Assembly: GCA_017523995.1 (NCBI GenBank)
Contig: JAFWUX010000111.1
Span: 1 to 9,111 of the forward strand
Source of the DNA: Oscillospiraceae bacterium
Lineage (GTDB): Bacteria > Bacillota_A > Clostridia > Oscillospirales > Ruminococcaceae
Length of the DNA stretch: 9,111 nucleotides
Direction of reading: 5' to 3'
Shown: positions 1-6,357 of the stretch, piece after piece
Numbering within the stretch: the stretch's first letter is position 1
Layout of the letters: every line of letters begins with the position of its first letter
Translations under genes and position numbers: made by a program
Notes under the pieces: generated by a model
The model's input: the letters and a program-made list of their open reading frames with translations, nothing else
What the model was told of the DNA's origin: nothing
Database searches by the model: none

Positions 1-1
1 A

Positions 2-1636
2 AAGATCGAAGGTCCGGAGAAGCTCGTCAAGATGGTTGAAGGCATCATGAACCCGGTCGGCAAGATGCTCGGCGACACACTGCCGGTTTCCGCATTCGCA
101 GATCACGTTGACGGCACCTTCGAGCAGGGCGCATCCGCTTATGAGAAGCGCGGCGTTGCTGTTATGGTTCCGGAGTGGAATGCTGATACCTGCGCAAAGT
201 GCAACCGCTGCGCATTCGTCTGCCCGCATGCTACCATTCGTCCGTTCGCTCTGACCGACGAGGAAGTCGCTGCTGCACCGGAGAACATCAAGATCGCTCC
301 GAAGCCGATCGTCAAGACCGAGTACAAGTACACCCTCGCAGTTTCCGCTATGGACTGCATGGGCTGCGGCGTCTGCATCGGCGTCTGCCCGACCAAGTCC
401 CTGAAGATGGTCGCAAGAGAATCTCAGGAACCGCAGCAGGCAGTGTTCGATTACTGTGTTGCAAAGGTCTCCGAGAAGGAAGACGTTGCAACCGACGCAA
501 CTGTGATCTCCAGCCAGTACAAGAAGCCGCTGCTTGAGTTCTCCGGCTCCTGCGCAGGCTGCGCTGAGACCTCTTATGCACGTCTCATCACCCAGCTCTT
601 CGGCTCCAGAATGTACGTTTCCAACGCAACAGGCTGCTCCTCCATCTGGGGCGGTCCGGCAGCTACCTCGCCGTACACCGTTGATGCAAACGGTCACGGT
701 CCGGCATGGGCAAACTCCCTGTTCGAGGATAACGCTGAGCACGGTCTCGGCCTGTATCTCGGTCAGAAGGCAATCCGCGACAGACTCATCGAGGAAGTCA
801 AGGAAGTTGCTGCAAACGAGAACGCTTCTGATGCACTGAAGAATGCTGCTGCTGCATATCTCGATACCGTCAACGACGGCAAGCTCAACATCGCTGCTAC
901 GGATGCACTCGTTGCAGAGCTCGAGAAGATCGCTGACAAGTGCGAGAAGAGCGCAGATATCATTGCAAACAAGAACTACCTCTCCAAGAAGTCCGTCTGG
1001 ATCTTCGGCGGCGACGGCTGGGCATATGATATCGGCTTCGGCGGTCTGGATCACGTTCTGGCAACCGGCGAGGATGTCAACGTCATGGTCTTCGATACCG
1101 AGGTTTACTCCAACACCGGCGGTCAGGCTTCCAAGTCCTCCAACATCGGTCAGGTCGCACAGTTCGCTGCTGCAGGTAAGGCAATCGCAAAGAAGCGCCT
1201 TGCTGATATCGCAATGAGCTACGGCTACATCTATGTTGCACAGATCGCAATGGGCGCTGACATGAGCCAGACCCTCAAGGCAATCAAAGAGGCTGAGTCT
1301 TATCCGGGCCCGTCCCTCATCATCGGCTATGCACCGTGCGAGATGCACTCCATCAAGGGCGGCATGACCAACTGCCAGGCTGAGATGGAAAAGGCTGTCA
1401 AGTGCGGCTACTGGAACAACTTCCGTTATGATCCGAGACTGGCTGCTAAGGGTCAGAACCCGTTCCAGCTCGATTCCAAGGCTCCGACCGAGTCTTATCA
1501 GGACTTCATCATGGGCGAGGCTCGTTACAGCGCACTGACCCGTTCCTTCCCGGAGCGTGCGAAGGAGCTGTTCGAGAAGGCAGAAAAGACTGCTGAGGAT
1601 CGTTACGCATACCTCACCAAGCTCGCTGAGAAGTAA
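2..1636 (+). CDS. nifJ: Pyruvate:ferredoxin (flavodoxin) oxidoreductase, C-terminal part (5' truncated by window edge)
   Basis: This cytosolic enzyme oxidises pyruvate with CoA to acetyl-CoA and CO2 and passes the electrons to ferredoxin, the central pyruvate step of anaerobic fermenters. The reading frame is open from base 2, so the start lies upstream. The 544 visible residues are a little under half of the usual single-chain enzyme of roughly 1170-1200 residues. Counting from base 2, two 4Fe-4S motifs appear: C64/C67/C70 followed by C74-P, and C119/C122/C125 followed by C129-P. The thiamine diphosphate domain follows, with GDGWAYDIG at 337-345 and NTGGQ at 371-375. The four ligands of the third, proximal cluster are also present by family comparison (C184, C187, C212, C458), so the visible part looks fully functional. 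The protein ends soon after this domain, without the long C-terminal extension of the Desulfovibrio enzyme. Codon use is strongly biased (Pro is mostly CCG), as expected for a highly expressed gene. A terminator follows 31 bases after the stop. Confidence 0.97.
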   Translation, partial: KIEGPEKLVKMVEGIMNPVGKMLGDTLPVSAFADHVDGTFEQGASAYEKRGVAVMVPEWNADTCAKCNRCAFVCPHATIRPFALTDEEVAAAPENIKIAPKPIVKTEYKYTLAVSAMDCMGCGVCIGVCPTKSLKMVARESQEPQQAVFDYCVAKVSEKEDVATDATVISSQYKKPLLEFSGSCAGCAETSYARLITQLFGSRMYVSNATGCSSIWGGPAATSPYTVDANGHGPAWANSLFEDNAEHGLGLYLGQKAIRDRLIEEVKEVAANENASDALKNAAAAYLDTVNDGKLNIAATDALVAELEKIADKCEKSADIIANKNYLSKKSVWIFGGDGWAYDIGFGGLDHVLATGEDVNVMVFDTEVYSNTGGQASKSSNIGQVAQFAAAGKAIAKKRLADIAMSYGYIYVAQIAMGADMSQTLKAIKEAESYPGPSLIIGYAPCEMHSIKGGMTNCQAEMEKAVKCGYWNNFRYDPRLAAKGQNPFQLDSKAPTESYQDFIMGEARYSALTRSFPERAKELFEKAEKTAEDRYAYLTKLAEK

Positions 1637-1667
1637 TCCATTCTGTAATTATCTTGCAGAAAACATA

Positions 1668-1701
1668 CCGCCTGTGTACACCGCGTACACAGGCGGTTTT
1701 T
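1668..1701 (+). terminator. Intrinsic terminator after nifJ
   Basis: A perfect 12-bp stem (1668-1679 with 1685-1696; arm CCGCCTGTGTAC) encloses a 5-base loop and is followed at once by TTTTTGTTGT. This is a textbook Rho-independent terminator. It separates nifJ from the dockerin gene, which has its own promoter. Confidence 0.95.
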
Positions 1702-1804
1702 GTTGTATATCGCAATTCTGATGCAAAATATTTGAGAGACTGTGAACAAAAACAAGAGTATATTGTCAGAGGGTAAATTTTATATTTCAAAAATATGAAC
1801 AGGA

Positions 1805-1833
1805 TTGACTTTTGAATTGCACTGTGCTATAAT
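1805..1833 (+). promoter_or_regulatory. Extended -10 sigma-A promoter of the dockerin gene
   Basis: The -35 box TTGACT (1805-1810) and the -10 box TATAAT (1828-1833) are separated by exactly 17 bases. TG at 1825-1826 adds an extended -10. The stretch just upstream (about 1775-1798) is very AT-rich and could act as an UP element; it contains a small inverted repeat, ATATTT-CAA-AAATAT. Transcription would begin near 1840, leaving an untranslated leader of about 50 bases. It is near consensus, so probably strong unless a repressor acts on it. Confidence 0.85.
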
Positions 1834-1836
1834 ATC

Positions 1837-1878
1837 CTCAAGATGCGCAAAAGCCGCATTTGTATGGCAGTTGTTGAG
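1837..1878 (+). other. Possible leader hairpin in the 5' untranslated region of the dockerin gene
   Basis: Just after the predicted transcription start, ATGCG (1843-1847) can pair with CGCAT (1855-1859). Further out, CTCAA (1837-1841) can pair with TTGAG (1874-1878), which would close a larger fold ending two bases before the Shine-Dalgarno site. Both stems are only 5 bp, so this may be chance. It resembles no riboswitch I can name. Confidence 0.3.
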
Positions 1879-1880
1879 AC

Positions 1881-1886
1881 AGGAGG
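1881..1886 (+). promoter_or_regulatory. Ribosome binding site of the dockerin gene
   Basis: AGGAGG lies 6 bases before the ATG at 1893. It selects this start over the in-frame ATG four codons later (MRHNM), for which the spacing would be too long. Confidence 0.9.
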
Positions 1887-1892
1887 TTTACA

Positions 1893-3380
1893 ATGAGACA
1901 CAACATGAATCAAACAATCAAAAGAGCGCTCGCCGCGATCGCAGGCGCAGTGACGGCAGTTTTCGCAGCCGGTGTGCTGCCGGTTTCCGCCGAAATCCGC
2001 ACGCTGACTCCGGAGCAGGCGCCGGATACCGCAGCAATGACGCTGCTCGGAGAATCGGCGCTGAAGGACGGCATGTTTCCGGATATCGAGGTGCCGTTTG
2101 TGGATCCGGCCGCCTATGACACATTCTATGTGACGGCGAATGCATCCTGCGCCGCGGATCTGATCCAGATCACCGTTTTGCAGGAGGGCTATTCCGCACA
2201 GCTGGAGGATTACTTTGAGATCTCCAGCGCGAAGGCATCGGCACTGATCGCACTGGGCGATGCAGCGTATCAGTTCAAGCCGGAGCCGCTGCCCGGAGAG
2301 CTCGAGTTCGTATTCCAGCGGCTGAAGGTCTCCGCATCGGTAATGGAGCCGCAGACGCAGACGCACGCAGATCAGAAGCTCCGGAGATCAGAGAATCCTG
2401 AGCTGACCATTCGGCTTTACGGCACGAAAGAGGAACAGGCTCCGGTGCAGACCGAGGAATCCACGGTGCTCTCGCAGGCATGCTTTGCCATGAAATCGAT
2501 GCCGGATCTTTCGATGGTCACGCACGGCGATTTCCGCTATACCGCGCTCAGCGTGGATGCCGGCAAGGAATTTGATCCGGCGGACATGAAACTGTGGCTG
2601 GAAACAAGAAGCACCGCCTTCACGCCCGAAACCAGAGAGCCGGTGTCCGGTGGACCGACACAGATCACGCTCCGCAGCGATTCGTCGCAGGCTGTCAAGC
2701 CGGTTGAAGCGCAATGGCAGGACGGCGCCTTCCGGACAATGCTGGATGTCGGCAAAGAATCGTGCATCCCGCAATATGCCAAGCTGCTGCTGCGCGTTGC
2801 CGACGATTCGGCTGTCCCGGCGGGCAATGCCATGTTCCGGATGCGGCTGAACGGCTGCGCAATTGTGGACGATGCCTATGACTGCTTCCGGATTTCTGTC
2901 AAAAGCCAGTCGCAGGGCGATGTGCGCGTGAAATATGCGGTGCTGAATCCCGCGGATGCTGCACAGGCGATCATCGCGGAAGATACTTGCCAAATCCCGT
3001 TTGACAATCAGGCGGCGCAGATCAGACTGAACGCGCCGGAAGGCTCGATTATCGTGATCGAATCCGTGGAAACGGTCACCAATGCAGATGACAAGTCGAC
3101 TGCCGCTGTGCCGTTCTCCGGCGAGGTGCAGATCGAGGGTGTCAAAATGCTGACCGGCAGCAAGGACGCCGTTCCGCTCATGGGCGATGTGAACAATGAC
3201 GCCAAGGTGGATGTTTCCGATGCGGTGCTGCTTGCGCGGTACATCGCGGAGGATCACGAGGCTGTCATGGATGAAGCGGGCAAGATCAATTCCGACTGCG
3301 ATCACAGCGGCAAGCCCGATTCCGCGGATGTCATTCTGATTCTCAGATACATCGCGCATCTGATTCCGTCTCTTGACTAA
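1893..3380 (+). CDS. Secreted dockerin-containing protein (probable cellulosome component), function of the main domain unknown
   Basis: The 495-residue product begins with a signal peptide: basic K10-R11, hydrophobic core at about 12-29, and likely signal peptidase I cleavage after VSA33. Residues 34 to about 425 are rich in beta-strand-like alternation with several paired cysteines, as in beta-sandwich modules. I recognise no glycoside hydrolase, esterase, carbohydrate-binding or cohesin signature there. Residues 431-495 are a type I dockerin of two duplicated calcium loops. Loop 1 is D432, N434, D436, K438, D440, D443, followed by an LLARYIA helix. Loop 2 is D468, D470, S472, K474, D476, D479, followed by ILILRYIA. 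In this family the dockerin binds a cohesin on a scaffoldin, so the protein should act outside the cell in a cellulosome-like complex. The gene stands alone between its own promoter and a terminator. Its substrate-facing role is open: a non-catalytic binding or structural part, or an enzyme of a family I cannot see by eye. Confidence 0.9.
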   Translation: MRHNMNQTIKRALAAIAGAVTAVFAAGVLPVSAEIRTLTPEQAPDTAAMTLLGESALKDGMFPDIEVPFVDPAAYDTFYVTANASCAADLIQITVLQEGYSAQLEDYFEISSAKASALIALGDAAYQFKPEPLPGELEFVFQRLKVSASVMEPQTQTHADQKLRRSENPELTIRLYGTKEEQAPVQTEESTVLSQACFAMKSMPDLSMVTHGDFRYTALSVDAGKEFDPADMKLWLETRSTAFTPETREPVSGGPTQITLRSDSSQAVKPVEAQWQDGAFRTMLDVGKESCIPQYAKLLLRVADDSAVPAGNAMFRMRLNGCAIVDDAYDCFRISVKSQSQGDVRVKYAVLNPADAAQAIIAEDTCQIPFDNQAAQIRLNAPEGSIIVIESVETVTNADDKSTAAVPFSGEVQIEGVKMLTGSKDAVPLMGDVNNDAKVDVSDAVLLARYIAEDHEAVMDEAGKINSDCDHSGKPDSADVILILRYIAHLIPSLD

Positions 3381-3384
3381 AACA

Positions 3385-3425
3385 AAACCGCTGAAATGAA
3401 GCTGTTACGCTCATTTCAGCGGTTT
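3385..3425. terminator. Bidirectional intrinsic terminator between convergent genes
   Basis: A perfect 15-bp stem (3385-3399 with 3411-3425; arm AAACCGCTGAAATGA) has an 11-base loop. On the plus strand it runs into TTTCTCTTTATTT. On the minus strand the stem is followed by TGTTTTAG, so the run there reads GGTTTTGTTTTAG. It lies 4 bases after the dockerin stop and 15 bases beyond the stop of the facing membrane-protein gene, so it can end both transcripts. Confidence 0.9.
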
Positions 3426-3440
3426 CTCTTTATTTGCCTG

Positions 3441-3944
3441 TCATTGTGCGGTGATGCTGTTTCTGTACCGGCACCAGTTATAGGCGGCGGCAGCAGCAAG
3501 CAACGGAATCACCGGCGTTGTAATCAGGGTTGTCCAGCCGTTCACAGCATTAAACATGGAAAGCGTCCCAAGCTCTGCTGCTGAGTAAAGGCTCCTGATC
3601 ATGAGATTCTGAAACATGCTCAGGAGCATGGAAATCAACCGCATTACAACAGTCGATGCCAGAATCAGGATCGCCAGAGTGGGCGCAAATGCCGTCGGCT
3701 GCTTGCTTTGCTGCATCAGCAGATAATAGAAAACAGCAACCAGAATCATGCACAGCACCGGATGGATAAACACCAGCGGATGCCGCACAATGTCAGATCT
3801 GTCCAGATACTCAGCCGGAGCGACCTGCATAGCCAGAAACGGCTCCGGAATCAGCCGCATGGTGAAATTCATCAGCGTCCAGAACGCCTGCAGCGCAAGC
3901 GCAACGGTCGCCATCACGCGGATCGGTTTTGCATTGTCATTCAT
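3441..3944 (-). CDS. Small four-helix integral membrane protein, unknown family
   Basis: I do not recognise the family. With the start at 3944 the protein has 167 residues and four hydrophobic segments, at about 10-30, 57-77, 86-112 and 134-156. It has no signal peptide and little soluble mass apart from a polar loop at about 31-56 (APAEYLDRSD), so it should sit in the cytoplasmic membrane. The frame stays open further upstream to an ATG at 3983, but that start would overlap the end of tpiA and lacks a ribosome site. The ATG at 3944 has AAAGGA 7 bases before it. The gene begins 28 bases after the tpiA stop with no terminator between them, so it is probably the last gene of the same transcript, which ends at the hairpin at 3385-3425. 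Expression therefore probably follows tpiA. The function is unknown. Confidence 0.75.
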   Translation of the reverse strand: MNDNAKPIRVMATVALALQAFWTLMNFTMRLIPEPFLAMQVAPAEYLDRSDIVRHPLVFIHPVLCMILVAVFYYLLMQQSKQPTAFAPTLAILILASTVVMRLISMLLSMFQNLMIRSLYSAAELGTLSMFNAVNGWTTLITTPVIPLLAAAAAYNWCRYRNSITAQ

Positions 3945-3951
3945 GGAATCG

Positions 3952-3957
3952 TCCTTT
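3952..3957 (-). promoter_or_regulatory. Ribosome binding site that sets the start of the small membrane protein
   Basis: Read on the minus strand, AAAGGA stands 7 bases before the ATG at 3944. This favours the shorter 167-residue product over the 180-residue reading that would overlap tpiA. Confidence 0.7.
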
Positions 3958-3972
3958 GTCAAAGGGTGACGC

Positions 3973-4749
3973 TCAGCCCTCAACAGCAGCCTGAACGATA
4001 ACGTTGAAATCAGCAGCCTTCAGGGAAGCGCCGCCGATCAGACCGCCGTCGATGTTCGGCTTTGCGAGCAGCTCAGCGGCGTTCTTTGCGTTCATGGAGC
4101 CGCCGTACTGGATCGTGACAGCGTCAGCAGCAGCCCTGTTGTAGAGCTTTGCGAGAGTTGCGCGGATAAAGCCGCAGACCTCCTCAGCCTGCTCCGGTGT
4201 TGCGGTCAGACCGGTGCCGATTGCCCAGACCGGCTCATATGCGATGACAACGTTCTTGAGCTCCTCCTCGGTGACATCCCACAGATCCAGCTTGATCTGC
4301 TTGCCGACAACCTCCTCGGTGATGCCGCACTCGCGCTCCCACTTCAGCTCACCGACGCAGACGATCGGCTTGAGGCCTGCTGCGAGGGCTGCCTTGGTGC
4401 GCTTGTTGACAGTCTCATCGGTCTCGCCGAAGTACTGACGGCGCTCGGAGTGGCCGATGACAACGTACTCGACGCCCAGCTCGGTCAGCATATCAGCGGA
4501 GATTTCGCCGGTGAATGCGCCGGACTTCTCAAAGTGAACGTTCTCAGCACCGACCTTGACATTGGAACCTGCGGTCACGTTGACAGCGGTCTCAAGGTTG
4601 GTGAACGGTACGCAGGCGATGACCTCGATCTTGCCCTCTGCATTTGCGACGAGCGGCTTGATCTCCTCCAGAAGTGCCTTTGCCTCCGGACGGGTCTTGT
4701 TCATCTTCCAGTTACCTGCGATGATTGCTTTTCTCAGATTCTTGTTCAT
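3973..4749 (-). CDS. tpiA: Triosephosphate isomerase
   Basis: This cytosolic enzyme interconverts dihydroxyacetone phosphate and glyceraldehyde 3-phosphate in glycolysis. The 258-residue length is normal for the family. All key parts of the TIM barrel are visible. AGNWKMN at 11-17 carries the substrate-binding Asn13 and Lys15. VVIGHSERR at 96-104 carries the catalytic His100. YEPVWAIGTG at 171-180 carries the catalytic base Glu172 and the mobile loop 6. The phosphate-gripping segments are QYGGSMN at 214-220 and DGGLIGGASL at 234-243. The start at 4749 is supported by AAAAGGAG 9 bases upstream. In many Clostridia tpiA directly follows pgk, but here four membrane-protein genes and a repeat-bearing gap separate them. 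I find no convincing -35/-10 pair in that gap, so tpiA may be read from the upstream cluster or from a weak local promoter. The small membrane-protein gene follows after 28 bases. Confidence 0.98.
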   Translation of the reverse strand: MNKNLRKAIIAGNWKMNKTRPEAKALLEEIKPLVANAEGKIEVIACVPFTNLETAVNVTAGSNVKVGAENVHFEKSGAFTGEISADMLTELGVEYVVIGHSERRQYFGETDETVNKRTKAALAAGLKPIVCVGELKWERECGITEEVVGKQIKLDLWDVTEEELKNVVIAYEPVWAIGTGLTATPEQAEEVCGFIRATLAKLYNRAAADAVTIQYGGSMNAKNAAELLAKPNIDGGLIGGASLKAADFNVIVQAAVEG

Positions 4750-4810
4750 GATAATAAACTCCTTTTCAAATCAATATATCTTCCGGACGGACCGGATGAT
4801 TTACGTGTGG

Positions 4811-4890
4811 GAATGCGGTATCGCTCCGCGATGATTGAGAATGGGCTCTGCCCAAACCCGCCAGAGGGATATTATCCCTCTGGACTCCCG
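4811..4890 (-). repeat. Modular palindromic intergenic element upstream of tpiA
   Basis: The 188-base gap between the cluster (ends 4938) and tpiA (starts 4749) holds three hairpins in series. The first is a 4-bp stem, GCGG (4815-4818) with CCGC (4826-4829). The second is TGGGC-TCT-GCCCA (4842-4854). The third is a perfect 10-bp stem, CCAGAGGGAT (4861-4870) with ATCCCTCTGG (4874-4883), on a 3-base loop. No T run follows on either strand, so it is not an ordinary terminator. The pattern of a GGGC-TCT-GCCC hairpin, ACCCGCC and then a purine-rich palindrome resembles dispersed intergenic palindromes that I remember from Ruminococcus-type genomes. Its copy number elsewhere cannot be judged from this window. 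Confidence 0.6.
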
Positions 4891-4937
4891 TTATAATCCC
4901 TGTGTATTCGTTATTGTGGGGATTCCGTCGGGATATA

Positions 4938-5882
4938 TTATAATTCCGCCGGACCTTCCGACACGGACTGCGCGGACTGTTCCGGCAGATGCCGCTCAGC
5001 ACGCTGCATCGGTTTGATCCCGAGCCGTGCGGCGGCGTAATTCTTTGCTTCTTCAATCAGGCGGCGCAGATTTTGCTTTGTGCCTGCCGTCACCGGAGCG
5101 GAAAGCGCCGGGACTGCATCCAGCAAGCCCTGCTCCATGCTGCGCGCGGTATCATTCTGCCCTGCGGCGTAGGCTCTTTGCAGATCGAGAATGCCGCTGT
5201 AGACAGAGGATTCCGGCAGCTTCGCGGTCAGTGCGATCGCTTTGCTGCGGTAATATTCAGCACGCTCCGGCTGCTGCAAAAGCTCGCAGAATACCGCCGC
5301 GAGACTGTAAAATTCCGGCACGTCGGCTGCAAAGGGCGCAGCATTCGCCGGATTCAGCGTAAAGACCGCCTCCAGCATTGCCTGATGCTCCTGAAACAGA
5401 TAGGACGCCTTGTCAAACTTTCCGCGCATCAAAAGCGACTTGCATTTCGCGGTCATGAGCGCGGCAAAATCCCGTTCGGAAAGCGCCTGTGTCGGGATTG
5501 CGGCGAACTGTTCATCCGCCTCGCTGTATCTGCCTGCCATGACCAGTATGAATGCGCGCAGCACCTTCTCATGATCGGACGAAGCAGATTGCAGAAGATC
5601 CGCAATCTCCGTGCAGTAGCCGTTCCGTGCGAAGATTTCTTCCATTTGCTGTTGATTTCTGCTGCTTCCGGCGCCCGTCACCAGCCCGTGAATGAGCAGA
5701 ATGACCGCGTCGATCACCAGACCTGCAAGCAGGTGGATCGGCATATCGACAAAGAGCAGTTCCGGAAGTGTACTGCCCATATTTGCAGTGCAGCACCAGA
5801 TCACCGCCGCGATCAGCACGCCGCCGAGCGCCTTCTGCAAAGCAGGCGGCTGTCTGCGCGGATCGAAGTCAGCGAATTTCAT
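4938..5882 (-). CDS. Two-helix membrane protein with cytosolic TPR-like domain (third paralogue of the cluster)
   Basis: No named family is recognised. From the start at 5882 the protein has 314 residues. Membrane helices lie at about 17-34 and 47-70, with a basic N-terminus (RR at 9-10), so both ends should be cytosolic. Residues 79-284 form a helical-repeat domain with TPR-like pairs, for example around ILVMAGRYSEADEQF (112-126), KSLLMRGKFDKASYLF (148-163) and LLQQPERAEYYRSKA (201-215). It aligns colinearly with the protein at 6354-7292: EEIFARNGYCTEIAD against DDLFAQRGFCQEMAD, LRAFIL against LRFFIL, LFQEH against LFEQH, and YSGILDL against YTGLMDL. The tail (about 285-314) is polar and looks disordered. 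AAAGGAG at 5890-5896 lies 7 bases before the ATG at 5882; in-frame ATGs at 5888 and 5915 are badly placed relative to it. The gap to the upstream gene is 16 bases. TPR-type domains usually bind proteins or peptides, so a scaffold role is a guess. Confidence 0.8.
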   Translation of the reverse strand: MKFADFDPRRQPPALQKALGGVLIAAVIWCCTANMGSTLPELLFVDMPIHLLAGLVIDAVILLIHGLVTGAGSSRNQQQMEEIFARNGYCTEIADLLQSASSDHEKVLRAFILVMAGRYSEADEQFAAIPTQALSERDFAALMTAKCKSLLMRGKFDKASYLFQEHQAMLEAVFTLNPANAAPFAADVPEFYSLAAVFCELLQQPERAEYYRSKAIALTAKLPESSVYSGILDLQRAYAAGQNDTARSMEQGLLDAVPALSAPVTAGTKQNLRRLIEEAKNYAAARLGIKPMQRAERHLPEQSAQSVSEGPAEL

Positions 5883-5889
5883 CGGCATG

Positions 5890-5896
5890 CTCCTTT
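5890..5896 (-). promoter_or_regulatory. Ribosome binding site that sets the start at 5882
   Basis: AAAGGAG on the minus strand lies 7 bases before the ATG at 5882. The next ATG upstream (5888) would have only one base of spacing, and the furthest (5915) lies inside the end of the preceding gene, upstream of this site. Confidence 0.75.
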
Positions 5897-5898
5897 CA

Positions 5899-6357
5899 TT
5901 ACAGCAACAGGACAATCAGCAGAAAGCACAGCAGCGCCGCGCACGCAGTCACAAGGACGGCTGCGGCTGCCGGTTTGCTCCAGCGCACCTTCGGCGACCA
6001 GAGCTTCTGCGGATCCTCGCGGCTGACATAAAAGGACATCGTCTGCGCATCCTTTGTGCCGCGGACGGTCTGGCGGTACGCTTTGCCGTCTACGGTATAG
6101 ACTGCGCTGTGTGCGTCGGCGGCAGGCGGCGCAATGTTCGCGTGCGTCTGCTGCGCGTAGATTTCCGCCATGCGGTTCATCGCCTGCACCTGCAGATCCT
6201 CGGCATCGGAGAGCGGTTTCAGCTCCGCCGTGACCTTGATCCACTTTTTGGAAAGCGGTCTGCCGATGAGCCTTCCGACCGCACAGACTACGAGTGTGAT
6301 CCATACGGTCAGAAAGAGCAGCGCGAGAATGCAGCCCCAGATCATTCTGCCCGTCAT
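5899..6357 (-). CDS. Small two-helix membrane protein, DUF3592-like
   Basis: The 152-residue product has a membrane helix at about 5-29, a polar middle, and a second helix at about 129-152 that ends the protein. The middle contains YTVDGKAYRQTV (87-98) and later FYVSREDPQKLW (109-120). This is the spacing seen in DUF3592-type proteins, where a short beta domain with a Y-x-V-x-G-K-x-Y strand and a Y-x-(3)-DP-x-K strand sits between two helices. The match is by eye and weak, since the first part (40-80) is unusually helical and Ala/Gln-rich. Topology is ambiguous: the KK at 37-38 and R126/K128 near the membrane could equally hold the loop inside. The start overlaps the stop of the upstream gene in an ATGA (6354-6357) with only a poor Shine-Dalgarno site, which points to translational coupling. 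Its place among three paralogues suggests a partner subunit. Confidence 0.72.
   Translation of the reverse strand: MTGRMIWGCILALLFLTVWITLVVCAVGRLIGRPLSKKWIKVTAELKPLSDAEDLQVQAMNRMAEIYAQQTHANIAPPAADAHSAVYTVDGKAYRQTVRGTKDAQTMSFYVSREDPQKLWSPKVRWSKPAAAAVLVTACAALLCFLLIVLLL

Noticed and set aside
2388..3359. Open frame of 323 residues on the minus strand inside the dockerin gene
   Set aside because: It lies fully antisense to a gene with signal peptide, dockerin, promoter and ribosome site. Its composition (rich in R, H, I, D) is that of a shadow frame, and it has no ribosome site or recognisable motif.
4782..4796. Small hairpin TCCGG-ACGGA-CCGGA in the tpiA leader
   Set aside because: The stem is only 5 bp, with no link to the ribosome site at 4759-4766 and no known motif; it could easily be chance.
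4773..4801. TATATT on the minus strand as the -10 box of a tpiA promoter
   Set aside because: The expected -35 position reads AATCAT, unlike TTGACA, so no promoter is claimed. A weak one remains possible.
4861..4883. Perfect 10-bp palindrome as the terminator of the membrane cluster
   Set aside because: No T run follows on the minus strand (the sequence continues CGGGTTTGGGC), so it is described as part of a repeat element instead.
4989..6026. Open frame of 345 residues on the plus strand opposite the third paralogue and the DUF3592-like gene
   Set aside because: The minus strand carries paralogous proteins with membrane helices and coupled starts. The plus frame is Arg/Cys/His-rich, has no family features and crosses two real genes.
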